DNA of 64,000 nucleotides from Clusia tigrina (GCA_920105625.2 OV050030.1:346377477-346441476), one strand, 5' to 3'; counted from the stretch's first letter, positions 1 to 10,289 are shown. Notes: a model not told the origin generated them from the sequence alone. Numbers and translations: made by a program.

Positions 1-1156
1 ACTGCAAATGCAGTGTCAGGCCGCGAGCCCTGTGCTAGATATAACAGACTCCCTATGGCCTCCTGGTATGGTACGCTTACCAATTCTTCGTCGCAGTCGT
101 TCAGCGATAACTTTTGGTTAATGTCACTTGGCGTCGATATCGGCTTCGAATTTTCCATGCCGAATCGTTTCAGTAGTTCGTGAGCGTATTTTTGCAGATC
201 CAAGTAAACTCCTTCTGCACTATAAGTAATACTAAAACCAACAAAAGTTTTTGCCACATCCATGTACTTAATCTTGAATGTTGTGGTAAGTTGACGCACA
301 AATTCATCACGAACTGCAGTGTCATCCCAAAAAACGATTATGTCGTCAACATATATGGCAACGATTAGTTTTGCGTCGTGTCTGAAGTAAACGCAGGGAT
401 CTGTTTTGGATTTCATCAAACCGAAATCTCGCAATGTTTTATCTAACACTGTCTTCCACTGTCGCCACTTTGCTTTAGCCCGTATATAGCTTTGCGTAAT
501 TTGCAAATTTTTCCGCTGCTTTCACCGCAGTCATCGGGCAGCTCTATAAAAATTTCTTCCGTCAATTCGCTTTGTAGGTATGCGGTGACAGCGTCTAACT
601 GATCAATTTTGAGCCCCAGTTTGACGGATAGAGCGATCAAATAGCGTGTCGACGTGTAGCTCACTACAGGGGAGAAGGTTTCGCTGTATCCCGAATTGCT
701 GGAACAACCTTTGGCTACAATTCGAGCTTTATAGCGAATAACGTTACCTTTTTCGTCGCGTTTTGTGCGAAAAACCCACTTTGATTTAATCGCCTTTCGA
801 TTAACAGGCAGATTGCAAATAGCCCATGTTTGATTTTCGGCGTGAGAGCTTAACTCGCATTGCATAGCGGACTTCCAGCGTTCGGCGTTAGACAAAGCTT
901 CGAGTACAGTGAGTGGATCGTCACACGTGTCTCTTGTTGCTGCGAAATTCGAAACATAGCCCTGACTGCCGAAGTCGCGCGGAACAGCAGGCCTCGTTGA
1001 TTTTCGCAATGATTCTGGTATCGATATTTCAATGTCTGGAACGAACGTATCGTCTGTAGCATCGTCGAAAGTCTCTTCGCTTGCGTCTTCATTAAAGTCT
1101 TCGCTCTTTACAGCTTTGTATTCTTCTTCCAATGCCCTCACTGAAGGTGATTCGTC
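1..1156 (-). pseudogene. Copia-like reverse transcriptase fragment, left arm
   Basis: This is the reverse transcriptase (RVT_2 type) part of a Ty1/copia polyprotein, read on the minus strand. The stretch 443-1141 encodes an acidic linker followed by the fingers and palm, with KSKWVFR and a DAVTAYLQSE motif (first catalytic Asp). It shifts frame near 465, where one C present in the other arm is missing, so the protein ends early after IYGLKQSG. The rest of the palm, with a YVDD motif, continues in another frame from about 442 to 1. It duplicates 5224-6365 of the right arm. It makes no functional product. Confidence 0.85.
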
Positions 1157-1926
1157 TTAAACATCGACTGGAACAAATGAAACGATTCTGGGCTCGGTTT
1201 CCATGAAGAGTACATCGCGGCTCGTTGTAATTTTCTTCGTTTGTGGATTAATACAACGGTACCCTTTTGTCAAGTCCCTATACCCAACAAACATCAGCTT
1301 CTGCGCCTTTGGATCCCATTTACGTCTGCGTTGCTTAGGTATGTGAACCATCACGGGAGCTCCAAAAATTCGTATTCTATTTAAATCGACGTCACGACCT
1401 GTCCACAGCTTTTCCGGAATTTGCCCATTTAATGCTGAACTAGGTGGACGGTTTATAATATATACCTCCGTATTTACCGCCTTTCCCCAATACGATTTAG
1501 ATAAGTCAGCATCAAATAACATACATTTGGCACGTTCTACAATCGTACGGTTGTATCGTTCGGCGACTCCGTTTTGCTGGGGAGTGTATGCAGCTGATTT
1601 GTGGTGTAATATGCCGAACGAACGACAGAGCGAGTCAAACTGCTCGCCGACAAATTCGGTCCCGTTGTCCGTGCGTATTACTTTATTGCTTTTATCGCAC
1701 TGTTTTTCGGCATACCGCTTAAAGCTTTTGAAGCAATCGGCGACTTCGGATATCTGTTTTATTAAATAGAGAAAAACTTTCCGGGAATAGTCATCCACAA
1801 AGGAGAGGAAATATCGCGAGCCTCCTAAAGAGGTTGTCTCCATTGGACCACATAGATCTGCATGGACAAGCTAAAGCAATTCATTAGCTCGTGTTCCAAC
1901 GCGTTTAAAGGGAGCTCGTGCCACTA
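1157..1926 (-). pseudogene. Copia-like integrase core, left arm
   Basis: This is the integrase core (rve) of a Ty1/copia element. The open stretch 1157-1843 (228 codons) shows the catalytic triad in order: FVDDYSR (first Asp), RTDNGTEF (second Asp) and NGVAERYNRT (Glu), with the last two about 35 residues apart as expected for a D,D35E enzyme. A conserved C-terminal stretch ending in the DVLF/METEP region follows. The reading frame extends upstream past a stop codon to the junction with the LTR fragment at about 1926. The zinc-binding HHCC domain is missing because of the rearrangement there. Confidence 0.88.
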
Positions 1927-2241
1927 AGAAGGACTGAGTTTGCTACGAACGCTGGGTTTTTCAATCCGCCTTCATAGAAATCCAGGACTTGCTTCTCAAA
2001 GTCAAACCGGTGGAAGTGGTTTTTCAATCCACCACCGTTGAGACTGGAGACAGGACGGCACAGCACCAAGTTCAGGAGCGGCCTACATAAAGCCCATCAT
2101 TTTTGTAAAAACGTGTAAGCCTAGTAATAAGAATATGGATTGAATAAAGAAAACTGAAACACTATAACGCCCGAGTAATTTTCTGTATACGACCCCTGGA
2201 GCCGCTGAGTTTTACCCCAGCTATAAATTTGAGTCGTTACA
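1926..2241 (+). mobile_element. LTR 3' fragment (R-U5) with stem-loops, left arm
   Basis: About 315 bp that is neither copia gag nor pol and separates the two. In plus orientation it holds two tandem stem-loops (1943-2037), a poly(A) signal AATAAA at 2143-2148, and a U5-like end at 2179-2241 that finishes in GAGTCGTTACA. The same U5 end occurs at 55,837-55,899 and, reversed, at 45,593-45,646. I infer the R-U5 part of an LTR from an unrelated retrotransposon that landed in copia. Its 5' end is missing. The copia sequences on its two sides point in opposite directions, so it is not a clean insertion. Confidence 0.6.
1943..2037 (+). other. Two tandem stem-loops with a shared loop core (left arm)
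   Basis: Unit 1 has arms ctacgaa (1943-1949) and ttcatag (1971-1977), with one mismatch. Unit 2 has arms cggtgg (2008-2013) and ccaccg (2032-2037), a perfect 6-bp stem with an 18-nt loop. Both loops carry KGGTTTTTCAATCC, and the two copies are 63 bp apart. The core matches the loops of the array at 55,439-55,613 although the stem sequences differ. The mirrored copy lies at 4328-4422. Confidence 0.6.
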
Positions 2242-2844
2242 CGTGGAAGTTTGACATCGGAAAGTATATTGGAGCTGAGCGATCTACATAATTGCATTAC
2301 GGATCCTGTGAAAGAAACCGATGAGAAGAAGTTGAATAGAGCGCGTTCTAAAATTATCTCGTACGTTCATATACAAAATAAGAAAACTGCGGCCAACATT
2401 TGGCAAACCCTTCAACATCTATACGAAGATTCTGGACTCACGCGAAAAAGCGGTCTATTGCGAAAACTGATCACGGCGCGCCTTGAAAATTGTGAATCAA
2501 TGGCCATTTATGTTAATCATCTCGTCAATTCCGCGAATAAGCTCTCGGGTATCGGTTTCGATATAAGCGACGAATTGTTAGGTGCCATAATGCTTGTGGA
2601 GTTAAGCGATGACTTTAAGCTGTTCATAATGGGCATAGAAAGTAGTGGAACAAAAATTACCGGTGAAAATATTAAAATGAAGCTGCTAAATGGAGACTAT
2701 GAAAAAACAGCAAACGGTGGAAGTGCATTTTTAAGTGTGAAGAAAAAATACCCTAAACTTAACCAACAAAATCTAAAGTGCTATAATTGTGGACGAAAAG
2801 ACCATTTTAGTAAAGATTGCAATGAGCATAAAAAACTTCGCTAA
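2242..2844 (+). pseudogene. Copia-like Gag, left arm
   Basis: This is the gag domain of a Ty1/copia element. The open frame 2251-2844 encodes about 197 residues, with a helical UBN2-type gag region and a C-terminal zinc knuckle, CYNCGRKDHFSKDC (CX2CX4HX4C, encoded near 2780-2822), which would bind the genomic RNA in virus-like particles. The N-terminus is missing: a WKFDI motif is encoded right after the LTR junction at 2242, in another frame. The protease follows after stop codons. It mirrors the right-arm copy at 3538-4123. Confidence 0.85.
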
Positions 2845-2889
2845 AATTTAAGCTATACCAATGGTCGGAAGGTAGCCTTTAGTGCTTAC

Positions 2890-3050
2890 GTGTCGTATAA
2901 AAACGAGCAAGATCAAAATGAGTGGTACATCGACAGTGGTGCATCCAAACACATGACACCCTATGAAAACAAATTTAATTGCCTAAGCGTGTCCCCTGTT
3001 CAAGAAATCATAAGGTACTTACTTGCGCGATGTGTTAGCAGGAAAAAAAA
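2890..3050 (+). pseudogene. Copia-like protease start, left arm
   Basis: A short in-frame stretch encodes [12 protein letters not shown], the active-site motif (Asp-Ser-Gly) of a copia retropepsin, followed by some 30 residues before the sequence runs into the TA microsatellite. The remaining protease and the linker to integrase are absent. The 44 bp after the HMT codons are present here but deleted in the right arm. Confidence 0.75.
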
Positions 3051-3051
3051 G

Positions 3052-3357
<306 letters not shown>

Positions 3358-3537
3358 CTTTTTTTTCCTGCTAACACATCGCGCAAGTAAGTACCTTATG
3401 ATTTCGTGTCATGTGTTTGGATGCACCACTGTCGATGTACCACTCATTTTGATCTTGCGCGTTTTTATACGACACGTAAGCACTAAAGGCTACCTTCCGA
3501 CCATTGGTATTGCTTAAATTTTGGCGAAGTTTTTTAT
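3358..3537 (-). pseudogene. Copia-like protease start, right arm
   Basis: Mirror copy of the left-arm protease start. On the minus strand it encodes the Asp-Ser-Gly active-site region and then skips directly to the arm edge, because about 44 bp present in the left arm are missing. No functional protease can be made. Confidence 0.7.
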
Positions 3538-4123
3538 GTTAATTGGAATCTTTACTAAAATGGTCTTTTCGTCCACAATTATAGCACTTTAGATTTTGTT
3601 GGTTAAGTTTAGGGTATTTTTTCTTCACACTTAAAAATGCACTTCCACCGTTTGCTGTTTTTTCATAGTCTCCATTTAGCAGCTTCATTTTAATATTTTC
3701 ACCGGTAATTTTTGTTCCACTACTTTCTATGCCCATTATGAACAGCTTAAAGTCATCGCTTAACTCCACAAGCATTATGGCACCTAACAATTCATCGCTT
3801 ATATCGAAACCGATACCCGAGAGCTTATTCGCGGAATTGACGAGATGATTAACATAAATGGCCATTGATTCACAATTTTCAAGGCGCGCCGTGATCAGTT
3901 TTCGCAATAGACCGCTTTTTCGCGTGAGTCCAAAATCTTCGTATAGATGTTAAAGGGTTTGCCAAATGTTGGCCGCAGTTGTCTTATTTTGTATATGAAC
4001 GTACGAGATAATTTTAAAACGCGCTCTATGCAACTTCTTCTCATCGGTTTCTTTCACAGGATCCGTAATGCAATTATGTAGATCGCTCAGCTCCAATATA
4101 CTTTCCAGTGTCAAACTTCCACG
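3538..4123 (-). pseudogene. Copia-like Gag, right arm
   Basis: Second copy of the copia gag domain, on the minus strand. The open part 3539-3907 covers the C-terminal two thirds with the zinc knuckle CYNCGRKDHFSKDS, whose last cysteine is replaced by serine, so it could not hold zinc normally. A frame change near 3910-3950 (missing or altered bases relative to the left arm) separates it from the N-terminal part that runs to the LTR junction at 4123. Otherwise it is nearly identical to 2242-2844. Confidence 0.85.
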
Positions 4124-4438
4124 TGTAACGACTCAAATTTATAGCTGGGGTAAAACTCAGCGGCTCCAGGGGTCGTATACAGAAAATTACTCGGGCGTTA
4201 TAGTGTTTCAGTTTTCTTTATTCAATCCATATTCTTATTACTAGGCTTACACGTTTTTACAAAAATGATGGGCTTTATGTAGGCCGCTCCTGAACTTGGT
4301 GCTGTGCCGTCCTGTCTCCAGTCTCAACGGTGGTGGATTGAAAAACCACTTCCACCGGTTTGACTTTGAGAAGCAAGTCCTGGATTTCTATGAAGGCGGA
4401 TTGAAAAACCCAGCGTTCGTAGCAAACTCAGTCCTTCT
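4124..4438 (-). mobile_element. LTR 3' fragment (R-U5), right arm
   Basis: Mirror image of 1926-2241. In plus coordinates it starts TGTAACGACTC, which is the reverse complement of the U5 end, then has the reversed poly(A) signal (TTTATTC) and the two stem-loops at 4328-4357 and 4388-4422. It again lies exactly between oppositely oriented copia gag and pol, so the odd arrangement existed before, or arose together with, the palindrome. Confidence 0.6.
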
Positions 4439-4440
4439 TA

Positions 4441-5208
4441 GTGGCACGAGCTCCCTTTAAACGCGTTGGAACACGAGCTAATGAATTGCTTTAGCTTGTC
4501 CATGCAGATCTATGTGGTCCAATGGAGACAACCTCTTTAGGAGGCTCGCGATATTTCCTCTCCTTTGTGGATGACTATTCCCGGAAAGTTTTTCTCTATT
4601 TAATAAAACAGAAATCCGAAGTCGCCGATTGCTTCAAAAGCTTTAAGCGGTATGCCGAAAAACAGTGCGATAAAAGCAATAAAGTAATACGCACGGACAA
4701 CGGGACCGAATTTGTCGGCGAGCAGTTTGACTCGCTCTGTCGTTCGTTCGGCATATTACACCACAAATCAGCTGCATACACTCCCCAGCAAAACGGAGTC
4801 GCCGAACGATACAACCGTACGATTGTAGAAGGTGCCAAATGTATGTTATTTGATGCTGACTTATCTAAATCGTATTGGGGAAAGGCGGTAAATACGGAGG
4901 TATATATTATAAACCGTCCACCTAGTTCAGCATTAAATGGGCAAATTCCGGAAAAGCTGTGGACAGGTTGTGACGTCGATTTAAATAGAATACGAATTTT
5001 TGGAGCTCCCGTGATGGTTCACATACCTAAGCAACGCAGACGCAAATGGGATACAAAGGCGCAGAAGCTGATGTTTGTTGGGTATAGGGACTTGACAAAA
5101 GGGTACCGTTGTATTAATCCACAAACGAAGAAAATTACAACGAGCCGCGATGTACTCTTCATGGAAACCGAGCCCAGAATCGTTTCATTTGTTCCAGTCG
5201 ATGTTTAA
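4441..5208 (+). pseudogene. Copia-like integrase, right arm
   Basis: Integrase core of the copia element. From the methionine at 4522 the open frame gives 228 residues with Asp in FVDDYSRK (residue 17-18), Asp59 in RTDNGTEF and Glu95 in NGVAERYNRT, the correct D,D35E spacing. Upstream the frame continues to 4441 through one TAG (near 4491). It ends with TAA at 5206-5208, and the reverse transcriptase follows in the same frame, so this was one polyprotein. The catalytic residues are intact. The HHCC zinc domain is missing upstream because of the LTR junction. Confidence 0.9.
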
Positions 5209-6402
5209 GACGAATCACCTTCAGTGAGGGCATTGGAAGAAGAATACAAAGCTGTAAAGAGCGAAGACTTTAATGAAGACGCAAGCGAAGAGACTTTCGA
5301 CGATGCTACAGACGATACGTTCGTTCCAGACATTGAAATATCGATACCAGAATCATTGCGAAAATCAACGAGGCCTGCTGTTCCGCGCGACTTCGGCAGT
5401 CAGGGCTATGTTTCGAATTTCGCAGCAACAAGAGACACGTGTGACGATCCACTCACTGTACTCGAAGCTTTGTCTAACGCCGAACGCTGGAAGTCCGCTA
5501 TGCAATGCGAGTTAAGCTCTCACACCGAAAATCAAACATGGGCTATTTGCAATCTGCCTGTTAATCGAAAGGCGATTAAATCAAAGTGGGTTTTTCGCAT
5601 AAAACGCGACGAAAAAGGTAACGTTATTCGCTATAAAGCTCGAATTGTTGCCAAAGGTTGTTCCAGCAATTCGGGATACAGCGAAACCTTCTCCCCTGTA
5701 GTGCGCTACACGTCGATACGCTATTTGATCGCTCTATCCGTCAAACTGGGGCTCAAAATTGATCAGTTAGACGCTGTCACCGCATACCTACAAAGCGAAT
5801 TGACGGAAGAAATTTTTATAGAGCTGCCCGATGACTGCGGTGAAAGCAGCGGAAAAATTTGCAAATTACGCAAAGCTATATACGGGCTAAAGCAAAGTGG
5901 CCGACAGTGGAAGACAGTGTTAGATAAAACATTGCGAGATTTCGGTTTGATGAAATCCAAAACAGATCCCTGCGTTTACTTCAGACACGACGCAAAACTA
6001 ATCGTTGCCATATATGTTGACGACATAATCGTTTTTTGGGATGACACTGCAGTTCGTGAGGATTTTGTGCGTCAACTTACCACAACATTCAAGATTAAGT
6101 ACATGGATGTGGCAAAAACTTTTGTTGGTTTTAGTATTACTTATAGTGCAGCAGGAGTTTACTTGGATCTGCAAAAATACGCTCACGAACTACTGAAACG
6201 ATTCGGCATGGAAAATTCGAAGCCGATATCGACGCCAAGTGATATTAACCAAAAGTTATCGCTGAACGACTGCGACGAAGAATTGGTAAGCGTACCATAC
6301 CAGGAGGCCATAGGGAGTCTGTTATATCTAGCACAGGGCTCGCGGCCTGACACTGCATTTGCAGTTAACGATGATAGTCGGTTCAACGCAAAGCATGGAT
6401 AA
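5209..6402 (+). pseudogene. Copia-like reverse transcriptase, right arm
   Basis: The longest copia ORF here (from 5224, 392 codons), in frame with the integrase. An acidic linker is followed by an RVT_2 reverse transcriptase with KSKWVFR, the first catalytic Asp in DAVTAYLQ, IYGLKQSGRQW, and YVDDIIVF near residue 265 with both catalytic aspartates present. It ends with an in-frame TAA at 6400-6402 inside the FNAKHG region; translation in the same frame continues into RNase H. The pairing with the left arm ends at 6365 only because the window begins there. Confidence 0.9.
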
Positions 6403-6963
6403 CCTCACTGGGCCGCTGTAAAACGAATTTTTAGGTATCTAAATGTCACTGTTAATTATAAACTTTTTTATGGCGGCTCTGAGGGTCTCGTGGGATACTC
6501 CGACATCGATAAGAGGCGCTCTCGTACTGGATATGTCTTTACGCTATGTGGTGGAGCAATATCCTGGGGCAGCAAAAGACAACCAACCGTTGCGCTGTCG
6601 AGTACCGAGGCGGAGTACATGGCGATGTCGTCGGCTGTGCAAGAAGCAATCTGGCTACAACAATTCGGCAAAGAGTTGGAGTCGTCGGTCGACCAGAGGC
6701 CTATCAAAATTGCCTGCGATAATCAATCAGCGCTAGCTTTGGCTCAAAAAGATTCTTTCCGTGGAAGGTCAAAGCACATTGACGTGCGTCACCACTTTAT
6801 ACGGGACTACATCAATGCTGGGATGTTTGAAGTATACTATGTCCCAACTGAACAAATGGTAGCTGATTGCCTAACCAAAGCAGTATCTAATAACAAAATA
6901 TTAAATTGTGCCAAAGGAATGGGCATCAAAAATTCTATTGAAAAATTAATGAAAAATAATTAG
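6403..6963 (+). pseudogene. Copia-like RNase H and polyprotein end
   Basis: Same frame as the reverse transcriptase, separated from it by one stop. It encodes HWAAVKRIFRYL, a GYSD motif, RRSRTGYVF, ISWGSKRQ and SSTEAEYMA (catalytic Glu), then a DNQSALALA motif and KHIDVRHHFIRD: a typical copia RNase H. A few residues expected after GYSD appear deleted. It terminates with TAG at 6961-6963, about 90 bp before the 3' LTR. This unduplicated end shows the element reads left to right beyond the palindrome. Confidence 0.88.
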
Positions 6964-7051
6964 ACATATGTAATTTACACTTTGCGTAAAAATTTGTTCC
7001 TTGAAAAATGAATTGTTATTTTGTATAATTAATTATTTCAATAAGTGAGGG

Positions 7052-7197
7052 TGTTAGAAATATAACTCTGGCAGCCCTACCTAATTTACTTTCTTCTTAA
7101 CTTCCTACTTTCATTATCCACATATATTATCTCTCTCGCTTCTAAGTCGTTGAATAAAGCACACGTGAATTCCAAGACTCTGCGTTCCTTCTCAACA
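7052..7197 (+). mobile_element. Copia-like 3' LTR
   Basis: A short polypurine run (gtgaggg, 7045-7051) is followed by TGTTAGAAATATA, close to the usual copia LTR start. The segment carries AATAAA at 7153-7158 and ends TTCTCAACA, giving 146 bp with TG...CA ends. No 5' LTR is visible because upstream sequence is rearranged, so the 3' boundary rests on the TG/CA rule only. Confidence 0.6.
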
Positions 7198-7382
7198 GAC
7201 ACCCAGTAGGAAATATTCAAAACGATCCACAATCTAAATTCCTGTAGTGAAAACAAACCAAAGCCCAGAAAGCACAACACAAAATAAACGAAAACAGTCA
7301 AAACTAGGGGACTACTGGCTTGATTTGCCAGCTAGCTCAAATAGATTCGCGATACTATCAGAGGTCGAAATCGATGGTATTC
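7198..7382. other. Spacer between two retrotransposons
   Basis: About 185 bp between the copia 3' LTR and the next LTR. I see no coding sequence or clear repeat, apart from a small hairpin-like ctggcttgatttgccag near 7316. It is either old host DNA or the remnant of an older element. Confidence 0.4.
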
Positions 7383-7741
7383 TGTAGTGACTTTCACATT
7401 TGACGAAACGTGGAAACGATAACCATGCCAAACGGACATATGACCCTTCTCGGTTTTTACTCCCTTTTACCCTCATTCTAACAAACCCAAGCGGAAAGTC
7501 CAAAAGCAATTGAAACCGAAATAGTTTGACACATTTACCAAATGTGTCAGTCATCGCTTGGTTATTGTTTTGAACGCTTTATAAGTAGAAGTAAGTTCAT
7601 AGGTTAGATACAGACTGTAACTGAAAATTAAACGGTAAACATGAATGTCGGAAATTGGCAGTACTGCTAGTTTACCGGTTCTGTTTTAAATAAAATATAA
7701 TAAAACACATAAAAACCACCGAGTATTTTTTAAACATAATA
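7383..7741 (+). mobile_element. 5' LTR of 412/mdg1-like retrotransposon
   Basis: It starts TGTAGTGAC, the start type of 412/mdg1 LTRs, and matches the 3' copy at 14391-14592 over its first part. It contains a TATA-like tttataag near 7569, an AATAAA near 7689 and an end near taaaca(taata) just before the primer site. Compared with the 3' copy it lacks about 50 bp (after ctcattc). The exact 3' end is uncertain by about 5 bp. Confidence 0.7.
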
Positions 7742-7759
7742 TGGCGATCCTGCCAGGAG
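7742..7759 (+). promoter_or_regulatory. Primer binding site
   Basis: TGGCGATCCTGCCAGGAG starts directly after the 5' LTR. TGG is complementary to the CCA end of a tRNA, and the following bases resemble the TGGCGA primer sites of the 412/mdg1 group, which are usually assigned to tRNA-Arg. The primer tRNA was not verified. Confidence 0.6.
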
Positions 7760-8392
7760 GACCCTTTGCACGGGAAAAAAAATCGTACGCTGAGTAAAAT
7801 TTTTTTTTAGTAATGAATACTAAGTGAAAAAGGTGCTCCAATATAAAGTTGAGCAGGACAAGATTCCTTTGTGAACAATACGTGAAAGCAAAGGTGCCAG
7901 AACTTATTAGTGAATCGGGGTTGTGCTAAAATAATGTAACAATATGCCGTTTCAAACCGAGTTCAAAAATTATTTACTGAAAAATAAGATAATAAGTAAC
8001 AATATCGAGTACGAATTACTCGAGAAGTTTTCAAGCACGCTTAACAACGATTATAAAGAATGTACAATCAAAAGAAAAATAACAAGCAAAGAACTAATTA
8101 AAGCGCTGAGTCAGAAACTTTAAATTCATATATGCTGAAATAAAAAAAAAAAAAAAAAAAAAAACGAAATCAAAAGATAAAATTACATCAATAAAAACAT
8201 CAGCGCACCCAACTATTGTAAATGGAATCATCACCTCATTGCAACGACTGGATAATTATTAGGATAACTATTTCAAAGGACATCTATGTGCATCAGGAAT
8301 CACTGAAGAAATCAGCAAGTTATTTAGAAAAAAAGTTATTTAGAAACAAATTTTAAGTATCCTTTTAAAAAAAAATACATATATATATGTAA
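7760..8392 (+). other. Long untranslated leader of the 412/mdg1-like element
   Basis: About 630 bp of A-rich sequence between the primer site and the first ORF, with poly(A)/poly(T) runs near 7775-7810 and 8143-8165. Only short ORFs are present, e.g. from the ATG near 7944, encoding a lysine-rich peptide (ending at ALSQKL) that may be a remnant small leader ORF. Long leaders are normal in this group. Confidence 0.45.
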
Positions 8393-8668
8393 ATGTCATG
8401 GTGGAAGAAAGCGTTTAGCGCAATACTAATAGCCGTGTCTGGTTACGAAGTTGGAAAAGACAGACAAGGTGAAAAAATAGAAAAGTTAGCTGAAAAAATT
8501 AACCAGAATAGGGAAACAGTTATAAACCACAACGAATCAGGAATGAATGTTACACACGTTATTATTATTATTGTCGTGTTGTTAACAATCACAGGTCTGT
8601 ACTCATTAATACAAATTTATTTTAAATACAAACATAATAAAATAACGGCTGCAACGCTAAGGATTTAA
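8393..8668 (+). CDS. Small single-pass membrane protein in the retrotransposon leader
   Basis: A 91-codon ORF from ATG. Residues 1-20 are basic and hydrophobic (MSWWKKAFSAILIAVSG), residues 22-50 are charged, and residues about 53-72 form a clear transmembrane segment, rich in Ile/Val/Leu (HVIIIIVVLL), followed by a Tyr/Lys-rich tail. It lies between the primer site and gag. Small ORFs ahead of gag are reported for the 412/mdg1 group, but I cannot name a function. The frame is intact although the pol genes around it are broken, which suggests either short length or constraint. Confidence 0.55.
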   Translation: MSWWKKAFSAILIAVSGYEVGKDRQGEKIEKLAEKINQNRETVINHNESGMNVTHVIIIIVVLLTITGLYSLIQIYFKYKHNKITAATLRI

Positions 8669-8690
8669 AATTGTAAACTTTATGTAAATT

Positions 8691-9086
8691 TTGCAAAAGC
8701 CAAAAATTACAAGTCCAGTCACATGGGAGGACATAAGAAACAAACTCAGAAGCATTAAGGCAGAATTTGACAGATCGTACAAATGCCTGAATAGGACACC
8801 AGTACCCTCCAACCACACTCAAATAAAACATTTAAGAACACTGTTTTATCAGCATAATACGATCACAGGCCTCAGCAAGACAGTCTACCCATTCCTAAGC
8901 GCCAATCACCAGGACGAATTCATAAAATTTTTTTCCTCAATAAAAACAAGACTAGAAATTAAGAATTTCAGACATTTAGAAATTAAGGACGGAGTACCGG
9001 AAGAAATAAACAAATTCATAACAATTAAGTTCCAAGATGTAGTAGGAAAAACATCAGACGAAGAAGTAGAAAAACTAACACAATGA
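8691..9086 (+). CDS. Second leader ORF / N-terminal gag segment
   Basis: A 131-codon open frame without an ATG at its start (first codon TTG, in-frame stop just upstream at about 8682). It encodes a helical, charged protein (TWEDIRNKL, FRHLEIKDG). Its TGA stop overlaps the ATG of the next ORF in an ATGA arrangement (9083-9086). It is probably the N-terminal part of gag, or a separate leader protein, that has lost its start. The domain is not recognised. Confidence 0.5.
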   Translation: MQKPKITSPVTWEDIRNKLRSIKAEFDRSYKCLNRTPVPSNHTQIKHLRTLFYQHNTITGLSKTVYPFLSANHQDEFIKFFSSIKTRLEIKNFRHLEIKDGVPEEINKFITIKFQDVVGKTSDEEVEKLTQ

Positions 9087-9963
9087 CCACAATGACTCCC
9101 GTAGAATTTATAAATTTGGCTACATAGCTGTTGCCAGAGTTTGATGGCAAAGCCGAAAATTTTACCAAATTCATTAATGCACTGGACATACTAGAATCGA
9201 TCAAAGGAAATAACGAAAGCATTGCAATTTCATTGATCAAAACCAAACTCAACCAAACAGCGTGCAGGTTATTGACCAATGAAACAACAATCGGGGCAAT
9301 AAAAACCACACTGACCGCTGACGTGAAACACGAGTCTTCACAAAGTATAGCAGGCAAGTTGTTAAACATAAAACAACAAAACAAGACTGACGGCGATTTC
9401 GCCAAAGAAATTGAATCCCTTGCACAACAGCTGGAGATTGCTTACATTTCCGATGGAATGTCGTCAGCGTTGGCAAGAAACTATTCAGCGCAGTCGGCAG
9501 CCAAAGCGATAAGAACAAATGCAAGGTCTGATGAAATAAATAAATAAAAATGTTAATGAGGGCAGGACAGATTTCAACGGTTAGTGACGCAGTCACCAAA
9601 TTCATTGAGTTAGGGGCCGAAAGCTCAGGCACCCTTCAGGTGAACTATATAAATAATTCATACAGAGGAAACAATTCTAACAGGAGAAATAATTCATTTA
9701 GAGGAAATACTTCTTACAGAGGTAATATAAACTACAGAAACTATAACCAAAGTAATCGGGGTAGAAACCACAGCAACTATAACAACTATAATAACGGTAA
9801 CTATAACAACTATAATAACGGTAACGGTAACCCTAACAGAAACAACAATAACAATAATAACTATAGGGGCCGTAATAACCTAAACAGGAATGTACGCTAC
9901 ACGGAAGCGTCGGAAAACACAGAGCACCCCCAGAGTGGCCAACTGGGGGGTGCGCAAAATTAA
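9083..9963 (+). pseudogene. Gag of the 412/mdg1-like element
   Basis: It starts at the ATG overlapping the previous stop and has an in-frame TAG after 14 codons; the frame then stays open from 9131 (LPEFDGKAENFTKFI, the usual start of a Ty3/gypsy retrotransposon gag fold) to a stop at 9545-9547, and again to 9963. The C-terminal 110 residues are an Asn/Arg/Gly/Tyr-rich tail (repeats of YNNYNNGN and NRRNNSFRGN) instead of a zinc knuckle, as in 412-type gags, presumably for RNA binding. Only two stops interrupt the sequence. Confidence 0.75.
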
Positions 9964-9989
9964 ACACTGCGAACTTATTAAACATCAAT

Positions 9990-10289
9990 TTGTCATTTAG
10001 TAGCTTTGTCACTATAAATTCCTCACTAAATGACTATGAATCCACCTTTTTAATAGATATAGGCTCAGAAATTAGTATTTACAAAACATCGGCAAATGAC
10101 CAAATTCAAATAAATAAAAATCATATCTACAATTTAAAAGGCATAGGAAATGGTACCATAAAAACTTTAGGTGCCACTACAACTACCCTTTATATAAATA
10201 ACTCAGAAATCATTCATAACTTCCAAATAGTAGACGAAAATTTTCCAATCCCTTGCGATGGTATTATAGGGATAGACTTCATAAAATAA
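9990..10289 (+). pseudogene. Retropepsin-type protease of the 412/mdg1-like element
   Basis: About 100 codons in the same frame as the downstream RT. The active-site motif reads LIDIGSEISIY, where LIDTGSE is expected, so the Thr next to the catalytic Asp is replaced by Ile. The flap-like and C-terminal motif GIIGIDFI is present. The frame ends in a stop immediately after the domain and then continues in frame through three further stops to the RT. Confidence 0.75.

Noticed and set aside
1926..2241. The LTR fragment read as copia's own 5' LTR
   Set aside because: The copia 3' LTR at 7052-7197 is unrelated in sequence, and the fragment's U5 end recurs next to a BEL gene and at 55.9 kb.
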